Shown in pieces: positions 12,505 to 26,002 of a stretch of DNA of 64,000 nucleotides. The stretch lies in contig JAZKJV010000149.1 of the NCBI GenBank assembly GCA_037367405.1, positions 930,001-994,000 of the forward strand, read 5' to 3'. Origin of the DNA: Ottelia alismoides (lineage: Eukaryota > Streptophyta > Magnoliopsida > Alismatales > Hydrocharitaceae). The notes beneath the pieces were generated by a model. That model was not told the DNA's origin, did not search any database, and saw nothing but the letters and a program-made list of their open reading frames with translations. A program made the position numbers and the translations under genes. Each line of letters starts with the position of its first letter. Positions within the stretch are counted from its first letter, which is position 1.

Positions 12505-15500
12505 TGTAATAGCCCTAAATCCTAATGACTAACTAAGTCCAAGATGATGAATCATTTGTGATCTTGATGGGAATTTGAGATGCCATGTGCCTAATTGGGA
12601 TTAAGTGGCTAAGTAAGGATTAGTGACTAAGTATGGGTTACTATTCATAGGTGGGCCTTAAGTGCAAATATGAGGAGTTTGTGGGTTTATGTTGCAAATT
12701 GCCCAAGGATTATAAACCCACCTAAATTCTCACTTTGGCCACACTCAATCTCCTCTCTTCATCTTCTTATTCTTGAGAACTTAGAGCTCCTTAGCCATGG
12801 CCGACCACGCTCTTTGCTCCACCTTCTTCCTTTGATCCACTCCCCATTTCTCATCTAAATTTGAATTTCAAGAGCTCAAATCGAAGCTGTGTAGGAGAGA
12901 ATCTTGGATCTTGCATTGCATGTAAGATCAGGGGCCAAAAAAGAAGAGAAATCCAAGCTTGAAGCCCAAGGTGTGGACTGCTCTACACATGTTCTTGGAT
13001 ATCTTCTTCAAACCCTTGAAGCTTGAATTTGAGGTACAAATTAAGCCCCCCCCCCCCCTGCTGCCATTTTGTGGATTTCCTACCACTTATAACCTAGGTC
13101 TTGAATCAAGTCTTTGTTTTGGGGATTTTGTTGATCAAACTTGGGTTTTGGAGGCTGTGAGTGGACAATTTTGTGTGTGTGTCCAGATCTTGTTGTTGTT
13201 CTTCAAATCCGAGTTGTGCATGTGTTTTGGGATTTTTCTTGAGCCCTCTTTGGTGGGATTACTTGTTGATTAATACTCCATTAAGTTGGCCTTTCATACT
13301 TGGTTTTGGATTCTAAATTGCATGGGATTTATGAGCCTTATTGGCTGCTGTTCATGGACGGTTTTAAATGTGTTCAGATCTGTCCTTGTTGAATTATAGC
13401 TGAATTCATGCATAATTTAGGGAGGATTTTTTATTTCCCTTGAGTGGTTTTTGTTGATGTTATATACTCCATTAAGTTGGCCTAAGATCCATGGTTTTTA
13501 TTTCGAAATTTAAGGTGAATTGGAAATGATTTTGCTGCTGTTCATATACAAGTAGCTGAATGTTTTCAGATCTGTCCATGCACTTAAAATCCAAGATTCA
13601 TGATGGTTTTGGGGAGTTTCTTCATGTCCCCTTGAGTGGATTTACTTGTTGATAGATACTCCTTCATGTTAACCATCAATCCATGGATTTAGTTTCGAAA
13701 TATGATGAGTTTTGAAGAGTTTATGACTGTTGTTATTATGCTTGTCACTGAATGTTCAGATTTGAAATTGTTGCATTATGGCTAAGGACATGCATGATTT
13801 TGGAAATATTCTTAGACACACCTTTGGTGGATTTGATTCTAGATATATGGGGGATACAATACCGATGAAATCTATGTATTTGGATTGGTTTTGGTGGTGA
13901 TTCTGAAACCAATTTGGTTGCTGTCCATGGACCTTGCTATGGTCGAATTTCATTGTTGAATGCATGTTTTAATCAAAATTTTATGCATCCTTTAATAGGT
14001 TTTAAAAACCCCAAGTCCCCATGTTCTCCTTATATTGAAATGGGAAAAAATTTATGATTTAATACTATAAAGGAGAGGGATCAAGAGAGGATGAATTGAT
14101 GATTTTAGCTATTGATGCACTGCTATATGATGTTGTGCACACTTGCAATTTCATTACTGAGCATTGATGATTTTGATTGGATTTTGACCACTGTTTTGAT
14201 GATCTTCAATTGTTAGAGGATTTTGTTGTCTTGAAAGCTATAACCTTGCTTGAGTAATTAGGAGAACTTTGATGCTTTGAATTGCCTTATGTTTGCGGCT
14301 ATATGCTTGCTATACACATAGATTTATGAGTAGAATAGATGCATGATTGGAGCATGTGGTGCCCTCTAAATAACCGTATAAATATTAGACTTTAAAGTCA
14401 ATTGAATGCTTAACTTTGTGTTGGGTGTGAAAATAAAGGGATTAGATGCATTGAATTACTATGTAGTTTACACGCACATTGCCACTGTTTTGGTATTATA
14501 AACTTTGAAAGGGTAAACACTATTAGTAACCAATTTAGAGTATGTCTTAGTATATTTGTTACTTATAAAGGTGGGTTTGAAACACATGCTATGGGTTATG
14601 AAATTGGGGATGAACTTAATGATATATATATGTGGTTATCATACATGAAAATAAGACCATATGAACTTGCCATGTAGCAAGTCTTCCTCTAATAGGTAGC
14701 CAAATCTTTGTGGTTGTTTGTGAATCTTTTGGGACATAGGAAAGAAAGATGTTTCCCGATAAGAAAGCCAAGATCATAAGATAGATGTTCTTCAGTGGGA
14801 GCTGAGAGAGACTATCATAATAGGTTTGTATCCCTAACCTTGGATCAGTTGAGGTTCTTATAGAACAAGTTCGGGTCTAGGACCGAAACTTGTAGATGTA
14901 AAATAAGTCAAAGAAATTGCAAACACTTAGCGTGAAATATGAAAATAAAAGAAATGGTGATGTCACATGTGGCCAGTAATGGAGACTCATACTCCGACTG
15001 TGCGAGTGCGTGGTGACCCTCACCTGAGCTGGAGATGAGGTTGCTCAGGCTTGGGTAGCGGACACTGAGAGCATGGGTCTAGGATCCCAGTCTTTTTCAC
15101 GTGTTTTCTTCGAGCCGACTCAGTTTTTTACGCTTCTTTGGGATCCACGAGTTGTCTAGACCATTCCTCTGACCCTTTGGTTTTTCTTAGAGAGCCTAGG
15201 TTGGGGGTTCTCCGTAGTTAGTTACGAGCTCATCTGGTTTTTCTCAACTCTTCTCCTTCAGGAGTTGAGCAGTGAGAGAGGAAGTCGGGTCTGGCAGGCT
15301 TACCTCATCTCTTTCCTGCCTCTAGTAGCGTATTAGTCGTACTACCACTGCCTTTCCCTTGGACCACACTTCCACTGGGATTGATGAGACAGACGAATCC
15401 CTTCGGGGGTTTCCTAACCGCAGCAGTTGTTACCTTTTCGCCAGGTTTGTGACCTGGTGATCGGGAAGTGGTCAGTAGACATGTGACAGTTCACCAATTG

Positions 15501-16659
15501 CCAAGTTGAGTTGTAGTTCCGTCAGTAAACACTGACGACCCCTTTACTACCTTTCCGCCAGGCTTGTGGCCTCGTGATGGGGTAGGAGACAGGTGACTTT
15601 CCGCTGGCTACCTAGTGACGACTTTTCCGTTAGGAGACTAGTGACGATAGTATCGTTAGTAGATACTAACGAGGGTTGGGTGTTGAGAGAGTTGTGAGTA
15701 CGTTTCCTCTTGAACACCTTCGTGAGCGAGCTATCACACGTGTCGACCGAGGATCTATGTGAGTTGAGAGAAAAGCTAGAAGAAGTGTTGGGAACTTAGT
15801 TAGGATGCAAGGTACCATCGTATGCCTACGGAGGCACCCCAACCCTGAGGCGTACACCATACCTCAGAGTCATAGTGTGAGGTTCAACCTGGACTTTGAA
15901 GTCCTACCCGGATATCGAGGTCCTAACCGGACCAAGACCACAGACTTTCTTTTAGGCTTGAGTTGTTGTTTGGTTAGTTCCATTGATCGAGGGAGACACG
16001 GTGTGGTAGTGAGCGAGTGTGTTCTTCTTGTTAGCCTTCCGAAAGCAAGTAAATAACTTAAAAGAATCAATTAACCCACTTTTACTTGCTAGTTCTTTTT
16101 CTGTCCACTACAGTTTACCTTTCTGTTTTTATAGTTGTTTCTAGTCTTTTCCTTACTGCTTTTCCTTAGTAGAATTGTGTAGAATTTGTACTTGACAATT
16201 GTTGATATATGCTTGCTTGTCCCCTTTCCACTTGTGGCAGGTAAGGATCTGGCGACCGAGTAGCCGACTTGGTTGGGGCTGCAATTGCTTTTTGGTGCAA
16301 ACACTTTCAGAGCAGGTTTATCTTTTGGAGTTCAGTTGTACAACTGTTAGTTGTGCTCTCCTCTGTAGTCTTCTTTCTGGTATATATATGTATATGGGTG
16401 TTGTGGAACCCCAACATGTAAATATGAATGAAATAAAAAGGAATGGATATCCTGTTGTTCAGTTCTGGTGCACTATTTACTTCCACTTTTAGTTTCCTCG
16501 TGGTTGCTTGTTTAGCTTAAATAAATCTTGTGAATATCATGATAAAAAGTGAAAAATTTCCCCAGGTTTTCATAACATCGGATTAACTCTAAGCTAATTA
16601 GGTAGGCGAATGACGTGTTTGACGAGTAACCTAAGGTCCTCGGGAGGACAATCACGACA
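12505..16659 (+). repeat. 5' LTR of the chromovirus (4155 bp)
   Basis: Starts TGTAATAGCC and ends ATCACGACA, followed by GGTT and the primer-binding site. The matching 3' copy starts TGTAACAATCC at 21823. Small open frames inside the LTR (for example at 12670 and 15805) recur at the equivalent 3' LTR places (21990, 25126) and are LTR sequence, not genes. A C-run near 13049 is 14 bases here against 6 in the 3' copy. Confidence 0.93.
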
Positions 16660-16663
16660 GGTT

Positions 16664-16675
16664 TGGTATCAGAGC
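16664..16675 (+). other. Primer-binding site, initiator tRNA-Met type
   Basis: TGGTATCAGAGC lies four bases after the 5' LTR and is complementary to the 3' end of plant initiator tRNA-Met, the usual minus-strand primer for chromoviruses. Confidence 0.92.
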
Positions 16676-16923
16676 AGAGTTACCCCGATACACGCATTCA
16701 CATAACTTAATAGCTTGAGTTTCGAATAGCGAGAGTCTTCTGACTTCTCATGAATTCGAATGGGAAATTTTTTTGACATTCATAAGAGTTATGTAACCAC
16801 AAGTGACCAGAACATTTCATTCATATAAGTATCCCAAGAGGAGAAATAATACAATTGGTTAATTCTTAAAGTGTGCTTAACTATGCCATGGTTCTGTATA
16901 CATCCGATACAGGGAGGATTAGC

Positions 16924-17942
16924 ATGGCACCACGAGCAGCTCATGATCAACCAGGAGAGATGGCGCAGGTGCTAGCTGTACTTACTGATCTGCGATAGAG
17001 ACATGATCAGATACTTGCCCAGCAGACTGAGTTGGCAGAGCGACAGACTGGGATGGAGTTGAGGATGGAGGAGCTGTCTGATTTCTCATACCACCCATCC
17101 AGGGATGAGTCTGCTAGAGCCAAGCATCTATTCTCTGAGGAGATTCACCAGCATTCTGAGGCAGAAATTCCGAGGGAGTCAGGATCCGACAGAGATGAGG
17201 TAGGCCAAGGGCCTGTAGCAGGAGCAGAGGTCACAGGGTTTGTTCTTCCCGCTGCACCGAGACACCATGATGTTTTCACATCCTACCAGAGAGCTGGAGT
17301 ACCTAGGTTCCAGGGCACGGGTACATCTAACAAGGCTGAGCAATGGCTCAGGACGGTGACGAAAGTGTTCAGGATGATTCAGGCACCACCAGAGCCGTGG
17401 TTACCCTTTGCTGAGTTTTCACTTACTGGGTTTGCAGAGCGCTGGTGGGAGGCTACTGTGTCTGAGATGGGGCGTGTGCTGACTTGGACAGACTTTGAGA
17501 CCCACTTCAGAGCCCACTTCTTCTCAGGGAAGTGGGTAGGTTGTTTGCAGAGCTGAGACAGGGCAGGCTGACAGCACGAAAGTACTTTGTACGCTACATA
17601 GAGTTGTTACTCCACACATCTTCTGCAGCTGCTTTTACAGATGAGAATCTAGAGAAGTGTGTTCGTGGCATGAGGGAGGATGTTCAGGAGAAGTTGGTAG
17701 GGCTGAGACTGACTACCATCGCTGAGGTTACTGACGCAGTAGAGCGGATTGAGGACGTCCGCGACAGACGTTTTGGGAGTACTTTTAGATCACCACCAAT
17801 ACCACAGAGGTCGTCTGGACCTATTAGGCGGCAGTTCCGACCACATCGGTCAGCACGACACTTTCGTCCGATAGGGACGAATTCATCTGACAGTGTTTGC
17901 TTGACCCCCCATGACTACTTTGGGAGGAGAACTGGCCAGTAG
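16924..17942 (+). pseudogene. Chromovirus gag, broken
   Basis: The likely start is ATG 16924 (MAPRAAHDQP). An in-frame TAG interrupts it at 16996-16998, after which the frame reads on from about 17000 to 17556. It then shifts frame near 17530-17550 and continues to a TAG at 17940-17942. The body shows the retrotransposon Gag signature: a segment with WLRTVTKVF, a GFAERWWEA tract, then FAELRQGRLTARKYFVRYIE. Gag forms the nucleocapsid particle. A zinc knuckle downstream is not readable because of further frame damage between 17943 and 18200. Confidence 0.85.
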
Positions 17943-18209
17943 AGGTTTTGAGGCAGCGCGACCATCTGGATCGCAGAGGTTTGGAGCATAGAGCACGAGA
18001 CCCACAGAGAGTGCCGATCCATCTTCTACACCAAGAAGGTCGATCAGGTGCTACTAGTGCCAGCTAGTGGGACATGTCAGGTCCAGTGCCCACAGCTACA
18101 GACTCCACCACCTCCATCTCCATCGCGTTCTAGAGTTACCGAGAGGAGCTCCCGGTACAGAGGTTAGCAGAGACCAGCTCAGAGCGTAGCAGGATCCAGT
18201 GCCAGATCT

Positions 18210-20140
18210 ATGCGGCAGGGACATATTCACGCAGTTACAGCTGAGCAGGCACGGTCCGCGACCACGGTCGTGAAAGGTATGGTTTCAGTTTCAAGCCATC
18301 CTTTTCATGTGTTGTTTAAATCCGGTGCTACCCATTCGTTTCTTGCTGTGAGGCTTCTAGCTACATTGGGTATAGTCTCAGAGGATGTAGATCCTCCATT
18401 TCACATCTGAGGGCCAGGCGGACAGTTGTTCGTGATTTCAGAGATAGTTAGAGGGCTACCAGTATCCTTAGGTGGTCACGAGATGACTACAGACTGCCTT
18501 CTACCTTAGCTTGATGTGTTCGACATGATTTTGGGCATGGATTGGTTGTCTACACATCACTCCTTAGTCTACTATTACAAGTAGACTGTTGTCTTCAGGC
18601 TCCCCGGCTTGACAGAGTTCACTTTTGAGGGGACATTGCAGTACTCCTAGATGGAGTACATTTCAGTGCTGAGAGCACAGTGACTGGTTGATCAGAGATG
18701 TGACACTTTTCTGGCCTTTGTTCAGGAGCCTACAGATAGAGAGCCGATGGCGCAGGACATTAGATTTGTGTCGGAGTATCCCGACGTGTTTTCTGAGGAG
18801 TTACCAGGACTACGTCTAGTTAGAGAGATCGATATTGAGATCTCGTTACTTCCCGATACGCAGCCGATCTCCATGGCTCCGTATTGCAATGGCACCCGCA
18901 GAGTTGAGAGAGCTGAAGGTGCAGTTACAGGAGTTGCTTGACTTAGGCTTTGTGAGGCTGAGCACTTCACCTTGGGGCGCTCATGTACTCTTTGTTCGGA
19001 AGAAGGATGGAACCATGTGGTTGTGCATTGACTACAGACAGCTGAACAAGAGGACGGTGGAGAATCGTTATCCTCTGCCATGCATTGACGATCTATTTGA
19101 TCAGCTACAGGGATCTTCGGTGTTCTCAAAGATCGACCTCTGCTCGGGTTACCATCAGTTGAGGATTCAGGAGACAGACATCCCGAAGACAGCCTTTCGG
19201 ATACGGTATGTCCACTACGAGTTTGTAGTGATGCCATTCGGATTTACGAATGCCCCTGCGGCATTCATGGACATGATGAACAGAGTGTTCCGTCCTTACT
19301 TGGACAAGTTTGTTGTGGTGATCATAAATGACGTGCTTGTTTACTCGAAAAATGAATGGGACCATGAGAACGACTTGAGAGCAGTGCTGGGTACCTAGAG
19401 AGAGCATAGACTGTATGCCAAGTTGAGTAAGTATGAGTTTTGGCTACCTCAGGTCTCATTCTTGGGACAAGTCATCTTAGAAGCAGGAGTCACAGTTGAC
19501 CCTACGAAGATAGATGCAGTGATGTCTTGGGAGCAGCCCAAGACAGTGAAACAGATTCGTAGTTTTCTTGGGTTGGCAGGCTATTACAGACGCTTTGTTA
19601 GCAACTTTTCGCGGATCGTACTACCCTTGACACGTTTGACGCAAAAGGGAGTACCTTTTGTTTGGGATAGTTCGTGCGAGCAGGCCTTCAGGACCTTGAA
19701 GGAGAGACTTACTACAGCTCCGATTCTTGCTCTACCGTCAGGTACACAGGACTACACGGTTTATACAGACGCGTCAGGTGACAGTTTGAGAGCAGTGCTG
19801 ATGCAAAAGGGGCATGTGATTTCCTTTGCTTCGAGACTGTTGAGATCGCATGAGCGAAATTACCCCATGCACGATCTTGAGTTGGCGACAGTGGTCTTCG
19901 CTCTGAAGATCTGGCGCCACTACTTGTACGGGGTTGACTTTGAGCTCTTCACATACCACAAGAGTTTGAAGTACATATTTGATCAAAAGGAGCTGAACAT
20001 GAGATAGCACAGATGGTTAGAGCTGCTGAAGGACTACGATTGCACGATCTCTTACCATCCCGGTAACGGAAACGTTGTTGCAGACGCCCTCAGTAGGAGA
20101 GCGCACACGGAGGGTACGATGAATTGGCTATACACTTGGG
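18210..20140 (+). pseudogene. Chromovirus protease, reverse transcriptase and RNase H, broken
   Basis: The protease trace (18210-18410) has the SGATHSF motif, but the catalytic Asp position is Lys (AAA at 18318-18320). Several stops follow (about 18411-18720). Reverse transcriptase reads 18835-19398 with [24 protein letters not shown] and [12 protein letters not shown]. At the polymerase active site the first of the two paired Asp residues is Asn (AAT at 19327-19329). A TAG at 19396 ends the frame. RNase H (19423-20007) has the YTDAS and [12 protein letters not shown] motifs, but the Asp before HKSL is replaced by Tyr, and a TAG lies at 20005. All three enzymes are therefore predicted dead. 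Confidence 0.88.
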
Positions 20141-21660
20141 ACTTACTTGCAGCACTGAAGGATTGGCATCCGCAGGACAATGCGTCTTCTCCAATTTCCG
20201 TACCTCCGAGGTTCAGCAGTCTTTGGGACCGTATAGTGGCAGGTCAGCAGACAGACCCATGGATTCACGACAGTTACATGCGGGCAGTGAAGGACGAGTT
20301 TGACAACTTTGTTGTCTCAGAGTCGATTCTGTGGAAGGCATGCCGAGTAGTGGTTCCCGACGATGAGCAGATACGAAGAGACATACTTAATGAGGCGCAT
20401 TATTCGCATCTTTCCATTCATCTCGGCAGTACGAAGATGTACCACGATCTTCGCAAACATTTCTAGTGGGACGGGATGAAGAGGGACGTAGATGGGCATG
20501 CCAGCAGGTGTTTGACTTGCCAGATGTTGAAGGCGGAGCACAGACGACCACCTGGTTTACTACAGCCTCCCCCCATTCCTGAGTGGAAGTGGGAGAGCAT
20601 TTCGATGGACTTTGTTGCGGGAATGCCGAGGACACTGGGAGGCCACAATTCCATTTGGGTCATTGTTGATAGGTTGACGAAGTCAGCCCATTTCATACCT
20701 GTCAGCATGACTTGTACACCTTCTCAGTTGGCCCGATTGTACATACAACACATTGTGAGATTACACGGCAAACCCCGAGAGGTAGTGTCTGACAGAGACT
20801 CGAGGTTCACTTCCCATTACTGGCAGCAGTTCATGTCAGCACTACAGACCGAACTGAAGATAAGTTCAACATATCATCCTCAGACGGACGGACAGAGCGA
20901 GCTTACGATACAGACCTTGGAGGATCTTTTACGTGCCTGTTCTCTAGAGTGGAAGGGATCCTGGAAGTATCATTTACCTCTTGTTGAGTTCACTTACAAC
21001 AACAGCCATCATTCGAGCATCAGCATGGCTCCATTCGAGGCTCTTTACGGGCGGAGATGCCTTACGCCAATCAGTTGGCGCGAGGTAGGCGATCATGCGT
21101 TGTATACCGTAGATCTCTTAGAAGAGACTGCGAGGGTTGTTGACTTGGTGTGGAGGAAGCTCTTGACGGCACAGAGTCGTCAGAAGATCTACACAGATCG
21201 ACGACACCGAGACTTGGAGTTTCAGGTTGGAGATTTTGTGTTCCTACGTGTATCGCCCATGAAGGGGATACGACGGTTTGGAGTTCGTGGCAAGTTGGTG
21301 CCACGTTTTGTCGGGCCATTCGAGGTACTTTCACGTGTTGGGAAAGTTGCATATAGACTGGCACTTCCCCCACATATGGCGGCCATACACGACGTATTCC
21401 ATGTGTCAAACTAAAGAAAATACGTGCACGATCCTCGATACGTCATCATCTATGAGAGCCTTGACGTAGAGCCAGAGCTGACATACAAGGAGGAGCCTGT
21501 ACAGATACTTGATTTCACGGTCAAGAGGCTTCGGAACAAGGATATTCCCTTGGTCAAGATCCTATGGCACCGACAGGGTGTTGAGGAGGCGACATGGGAA
21601 ACCAAAGCAGGAATGCGCGTGAGATACCCACGACTTTTCTCAGGTACTTTCTCAGTTTAA
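20119..21660 (+). pseudogene. Chromovirus integrase and chromodomain, broken
   Basis: The N-terminal HHCC zinc finger is readable across a TAG at about 20464-20466 (His pair in HYSHLSIHLG, Cys pair in CLTC). The catalytic core (20476 onward) keeps all three acidic residues: Asp in SMDFVAG, Asp in VVSDRDSRF, and Glu in GQSELTIQTLE. The GPF module (RFVGPFEVL) follows. After a stop at 21412-21414, a chromodomain reads 21424-21660, with VKILWHRQGVEEATWE carrying the conserved Trp-Glu-Trp pattern. In related elements this domain steers integration toward heterochromatin. The integrase core is the best-preserved part of the element. Confidence 0.9.
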
Positions 21661-21822
21661 ATTTATCAGTTTATCTGTGTGGCAAACCATTCACATTTTG
21701 GGTAAAAACCTTCTTTGAGTTTTTTATGGGCTAAAAACCTTTTGTGGTTTTATGACAGACCAAACAAACCCGATTTAGACGCGGAGTCTCGAGGACGAGA
21801 CTCTCTTTGAGGTTTTTATGAT

Positions 21823-24800
21823 TGTAACAATCCTAAATCCTAATGACTAACTAAGTCCAAGATGATGGATCATTAGTGAGCTTGATGGGAATTTGAGATG
21901 CCATTTGTGGCTAAGTGGGATTAAGTGGCTAAGTAAGGATTAGTCACTAAGTATGGGTTACCGTTCATAGGAAGGCCTTAAGTGCAAATATGCGGAGTTT
22001 GTGGGTTTATGTTGCAAATTGCCCAAGGATTATAAACCCACCTAAATGCCCACTTTGGCCACACTTAATCTCCTCTCTTCATCTTTTTATTCTTGAGAAC
22101 TTAGAGCTCCTTAGCCATAGCCGACCACCCTCTTTGCTCCACCTTCTTCCTTTGATCCACTCCCCATTTCTCATCCAAATTTAAGTTTTTAAAGCTCAAA
22201 TCGAAGCTGTGGAGGAGAGGATCTTGGATCTTGCATTGCATATAAGATCAGGGGCCAAAGAAGAAGAGAAATCCAAGCTTGAAGCCCAAGGTGTGGACTG
22301 CTCTACACTTGTTCTTGGAGTGTTCTTCAAGCCCTTGAAGCTTGAATTTGAGGTACAAATTAAGCCCCCCTTTGCTGCCATTTTGTGGATTTCCTACCAA
22401 TTATAACCCAGGTCTTGAATTAAGTTTTTGTTTTGAGGATTTTGGTTATTAAACTTAAGTTTTGGAGGCTGTGAGTGGACAGTTTTGTGTGTGTGTCCAT
22501 ATCTGGTTGTTGTTCTTCAAATCCGAGTTGTGCATGTGTTTTGGGATTTTTCTTGAGCCCACTTTGGTGAGATTACTCGCTGATTAGTACTCCATTAAGT
22601 TGGTTTTTCATACTTGTCTTTGGATTCGAAATTGCATGGGATTTATGAGCCTTATTGGCTGCTGTTCATGGACGGTTTTGAATGTGTTCAGATCCGTCCT
22701 TGTTGAAGTATAGCTGAATTCATGCATAATTTGGGAGGATTTTTGATTTCCCTTGAGTGGTTTTTGTTGTTGTTATATACTCCATTAAGTTGGCCTAAGA
22801 TCCATGGATTTTATTTCGAAATTTGAGGTGAATTGGAAATGATTTTGCTGCTGTTCATATATAAGTAGCTGAATATTTTCAGATCTGTCCATGCACTTAA
22901 AATCTGAGATTCATGATGGTTTTGGGGAGTTTCTCCATGTCCCCTTGAGTGTATTTACTTGTTGATAGTTACTACTTCGTGTTAACCATCAATCCATGGA
23001 TTTAGATTCTAAATATGACGAGTTTTGAAGAGTTTATGACTGTTGTTATTATGCTTGTCACTGAATGTTCAGATTTGAAGTTGTTGCATTATAGATAAGG
23101 ACATGCATGATTTTTGAAATATTCTTAGATACCCCTTTGGTGGATTTGATTCTGGATATATGGGGGATACAATACCCATGAAATCCATGTATTTGGATTG
23201 GTTTTGGTGGTGATTTTGAAACCAATTTGGTTGATGTCAATGGACCTTGCTGTGGCCGAACTTCATTGTTGAATGCATGTTTTAATCAATTTTTTATGCA
23301 CCCTTTAATAGGTTTTGAACACCACAAGTCCCCATGTTCTCCTTATATTGAAATGGGAAATCAATTTATGATTTAATCCCATATAGGAGAGGGATTAAGA
23401 GAGGATGAATTGATGACTTTAGTTATTGATGCATTGCTATATGCTGACGTGCACACTTGCAATTTCATTGCTGAGCATTGATGATTTTGATTGGAGTTTG
23501 ACCACTATTTTGATGATCTTTAAACATGGATTGTTAGAGGATTTTGTGGTCTTGAAAGCTATAACCTTGCTTGAGTAATTAGGAGAACTTTGATGCTTTG
23601 AATTGCCTTATGTTTGCAGCTATATGCTTATTGTACACAAATATTTATGAGTAGAATAGATGCATGATTGGAGCATGTGGTGCCCTAACCTATAAATATT
23701 AGACTTTAAAGACAATTGAATGCTTAACTTTGTGTTGGTTGTGAAATTAAAGGGATCGGATGCCTTGAATTACTATGTAGTGTACACGCACATTACCACT
23801 GTTTTGGTATGATAAACTTTGAAAGGGTAAACCCCTATTAGTAACCAATTTAGAGTATGTCTTAGTATATTTGTTACTTATAAAGGTGGGCTTGAAACAC
23901 ATGTTATGGGTTATGAAATTGGGGATGAAATTATTGATATATATATATATATGGTTATCATACATGAAAATAAGACCATATGAACTTGCCATGTAGCAAG
24001 TCTTCCTCTAATAGGTAGCCAGATCTTTGTGGTTGTTTGTGAATCTTTTGGGACATAGGAAAGAAAGATGTTTCTCGATGAGATAGCCAAGATCATAAGA
24101 TAGATATTCTTCAGTGGGAGCTGAGAGAGACTATCATAAAAGGTCTGTATCCCTGACCTTGGATCAGTTGAGGTTCTTATAGAAGAAGTTTGGGTCTAGG
24201 ACCAATAACTTGTAGATGTGAAATAAGTCAAAGAAATCGTAGACACTTAGTGTGAAACATGAAAAATAAAAGAAATGGTGATGTCACATGTGGCCAGTCG
24301 TGGAGACTCATACTCCTACTGTGCAAGGGCATGGTGACCCTCACTTGAGCTGGAGATGAGGTCGCTTAGGCTTGGGTAGCGAACACTGAGAGCATGGGTC
24401 TAGGATCCCAGTCTTTTTCACGTATTTTCTTCGAGCTGACTCGGGTTTTTACTCTTCTTTGGGATCCACGAGTTGTCTAGGCCATTCCGCTGACCCTTTG
24501 GTTTTTCTTAGAGAGCCTAGGTTGGGGGTTCTCCGTAGTTAGTCATGAGCTCGTCTGGTTTTTCTTAACTCTTCTCCTCCGGGAGTTGAGCAGCGAGAGA
24601 GGAAGTCGGGTCCGGCAGGCTTACCTATTCTCTTTCCTGCCTCTAGTGGCGTAGTAGCCGTACTACCACTACCTTTACCTTGGACCACACTTCCACTGGG
24701 ATTGGCGAGACAGACGAATCCCTTCGGGGGTTTCCTTACCGCAGCAATTGTTACCTTTCTGCCAGGCTTGTGACCTGGTGATGGGGTAGTGGTCAGTAGA

Positions 24801-25902
24801 CATGTGACAGTTCATCAATTGCCCAGTTGAGTTCTAGTTCCGTCAGTAAACACTGATGACCCCTTTACTACCTTTCCTCCAGGCTTGTGGCCTCATGATG
24901 GTGTAGGAGACGGGTGACTTTCCGCTAGCTGCCTAGTGACAACTTTTCCGCTAGGAGACTAGTGACGACAGTACCGTTAGTAGAGACTAACGAGGGTTGG
25001 GTGTTGAGAGAGTTGTGAGTACGTTTCCTCTTGTACACCTTCGTGAGCGAGCTATCACACATGTCGACCGAGGATCTATGTGAGTTGAGAGAAAAGCAAG
25101 AAGAAGTGTTGGGAACTTAGTTAGGATGCAAGGTACCATCGCATGCCTACGGAGGCACCCCAACCCTGAGGCGTACACCATACCTCAGAGTCATAGTGTG
25201 AGGTTCAACCTGGACTTTGAAGTCCTACGCGGATATCGAGGTCCTAACCGGACCAAGACCACATACTTTCTTTTAGTCTTGAGTTGTTGTTTGGTTAGTT
25301 CCATTGATCGAGGTATACACGCTGTGGTAGTGAGCGAGTGTGTTCTTCTTGTTAGCCTTTCGAAGGCAAGTAAATAACTTAAAAGAATCAATTAACCCAC
25401 TTATACTTGCTAGTTCTTTTTCCTGTCCACTACATTTTACCTTTATGTTTTTCTAGCTGTTTCTAGTCTTTTCCTTACTGCTTTTACTTAGTAGAACTGT
25501 GTAGAATTTGTACTTGACAATTGTTGACAGATGCTTGCCTGTCCCCCTTCCACTTGTGGCAGGTAAGGGTCTGGCGACCTAGTAGCCGACTTGGTTGGGG
25601 CTGCAGTTGCTTTTTGGTGCAAACACTTTCAGAGCAGGTTTGTCTTTTGGAGTTCAGTTGTACAACTTTTAGTTGTGCTCTCTCTGTAGTCTTCTTTTTG
25701 GTATATATATGTATATGGGTGTTGTGGAACCCCAACATGTAAATATGAATGAAATGAAAAGGAATGGATATCCAGTTGTTCAGTTCTGGTGCACTATTTA
25801 CTTCCGCTTTTAGTTTCCTCGTGGTGGCTTGTTTAGCTTAAATAAATCTTGTGAATGTCATGATAAAAAGCGAAAAATTTCCCCAGGTTTTCATAACATC
25901 GA
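21823..25902 (+). repeat. 3' LTR of the chromovirus, truncated by the gap
   Basis: Co-linear with the 5' LTR from TGTAACAATCC up to CATAACATCGA, where the N run begins. By alignment about 78 bp of the LTR end (equivalent to 16582-16659) are missing. It is preceded by a weak polypurine tract (about 21800-21822). Confidence 0.92.
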
Positions 25903-26002
25903 NNNNNNNNNNNNNNNNNNNNNNNNNNNNNNNNNNNNNNNNNNNNNNNNNNNNNNNNNNNNNNNNNNNNNNNNNNNNNNNNNNNNNNNNNNNNNNNNNN
26001 NN
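25903..26002. other. Assembly gap, 100 N
   Basis: Exactly 100 N, the conventional placeholder for a join of unknown length. It cuts the 3' LTR on the left and a minus-strand LINE on the right. Linkage across it cannot be verified from the sequence. Confidence 0.98.

Larger units (their letters stand above)
12505..25902 (+). mobile_element. Ty3/gypsy chromovirus with very long LTRs, decayed
   Basis: A single LTR retrotransposon: 5' LTR 12505-16659, iMet primer site 16664-16675, gag from 16924, pol to 21660, 3' LTR from 21823 to the gap. Domain order Gag, protease, reverse transcriptase, RNase H, integrase, chromodomain identifies a chromovirus; LTRs over 4 kb with an iMet primer site suggest the Tekay/Del lineage (inference). 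All coding domains carry stops, frameshifts or lost catalytic residues. The two LTRs differ by several percent over the parts I compared by eye, so insertion is not recent. The right terminus and right target duplication are hidden by the assembly gap. Confidence 0.92.

Noticed and set aside
15805..16056. Open frame repeated at 25126-25377 as a possible conserved gene pair
   Set aside because: These are equivalent positions of the two chromovirus LTRs; conservation follows from LTR duplication.
16924..21660. Integrated pararetrovirus as an alternative to a retrotransposon
   Set aside because: Paired LTRs, an iMet primer site, an integrase and a chromodomain are present and no movement or coat protein module is seen, so it is a Ty3/gypsy chromovirus.
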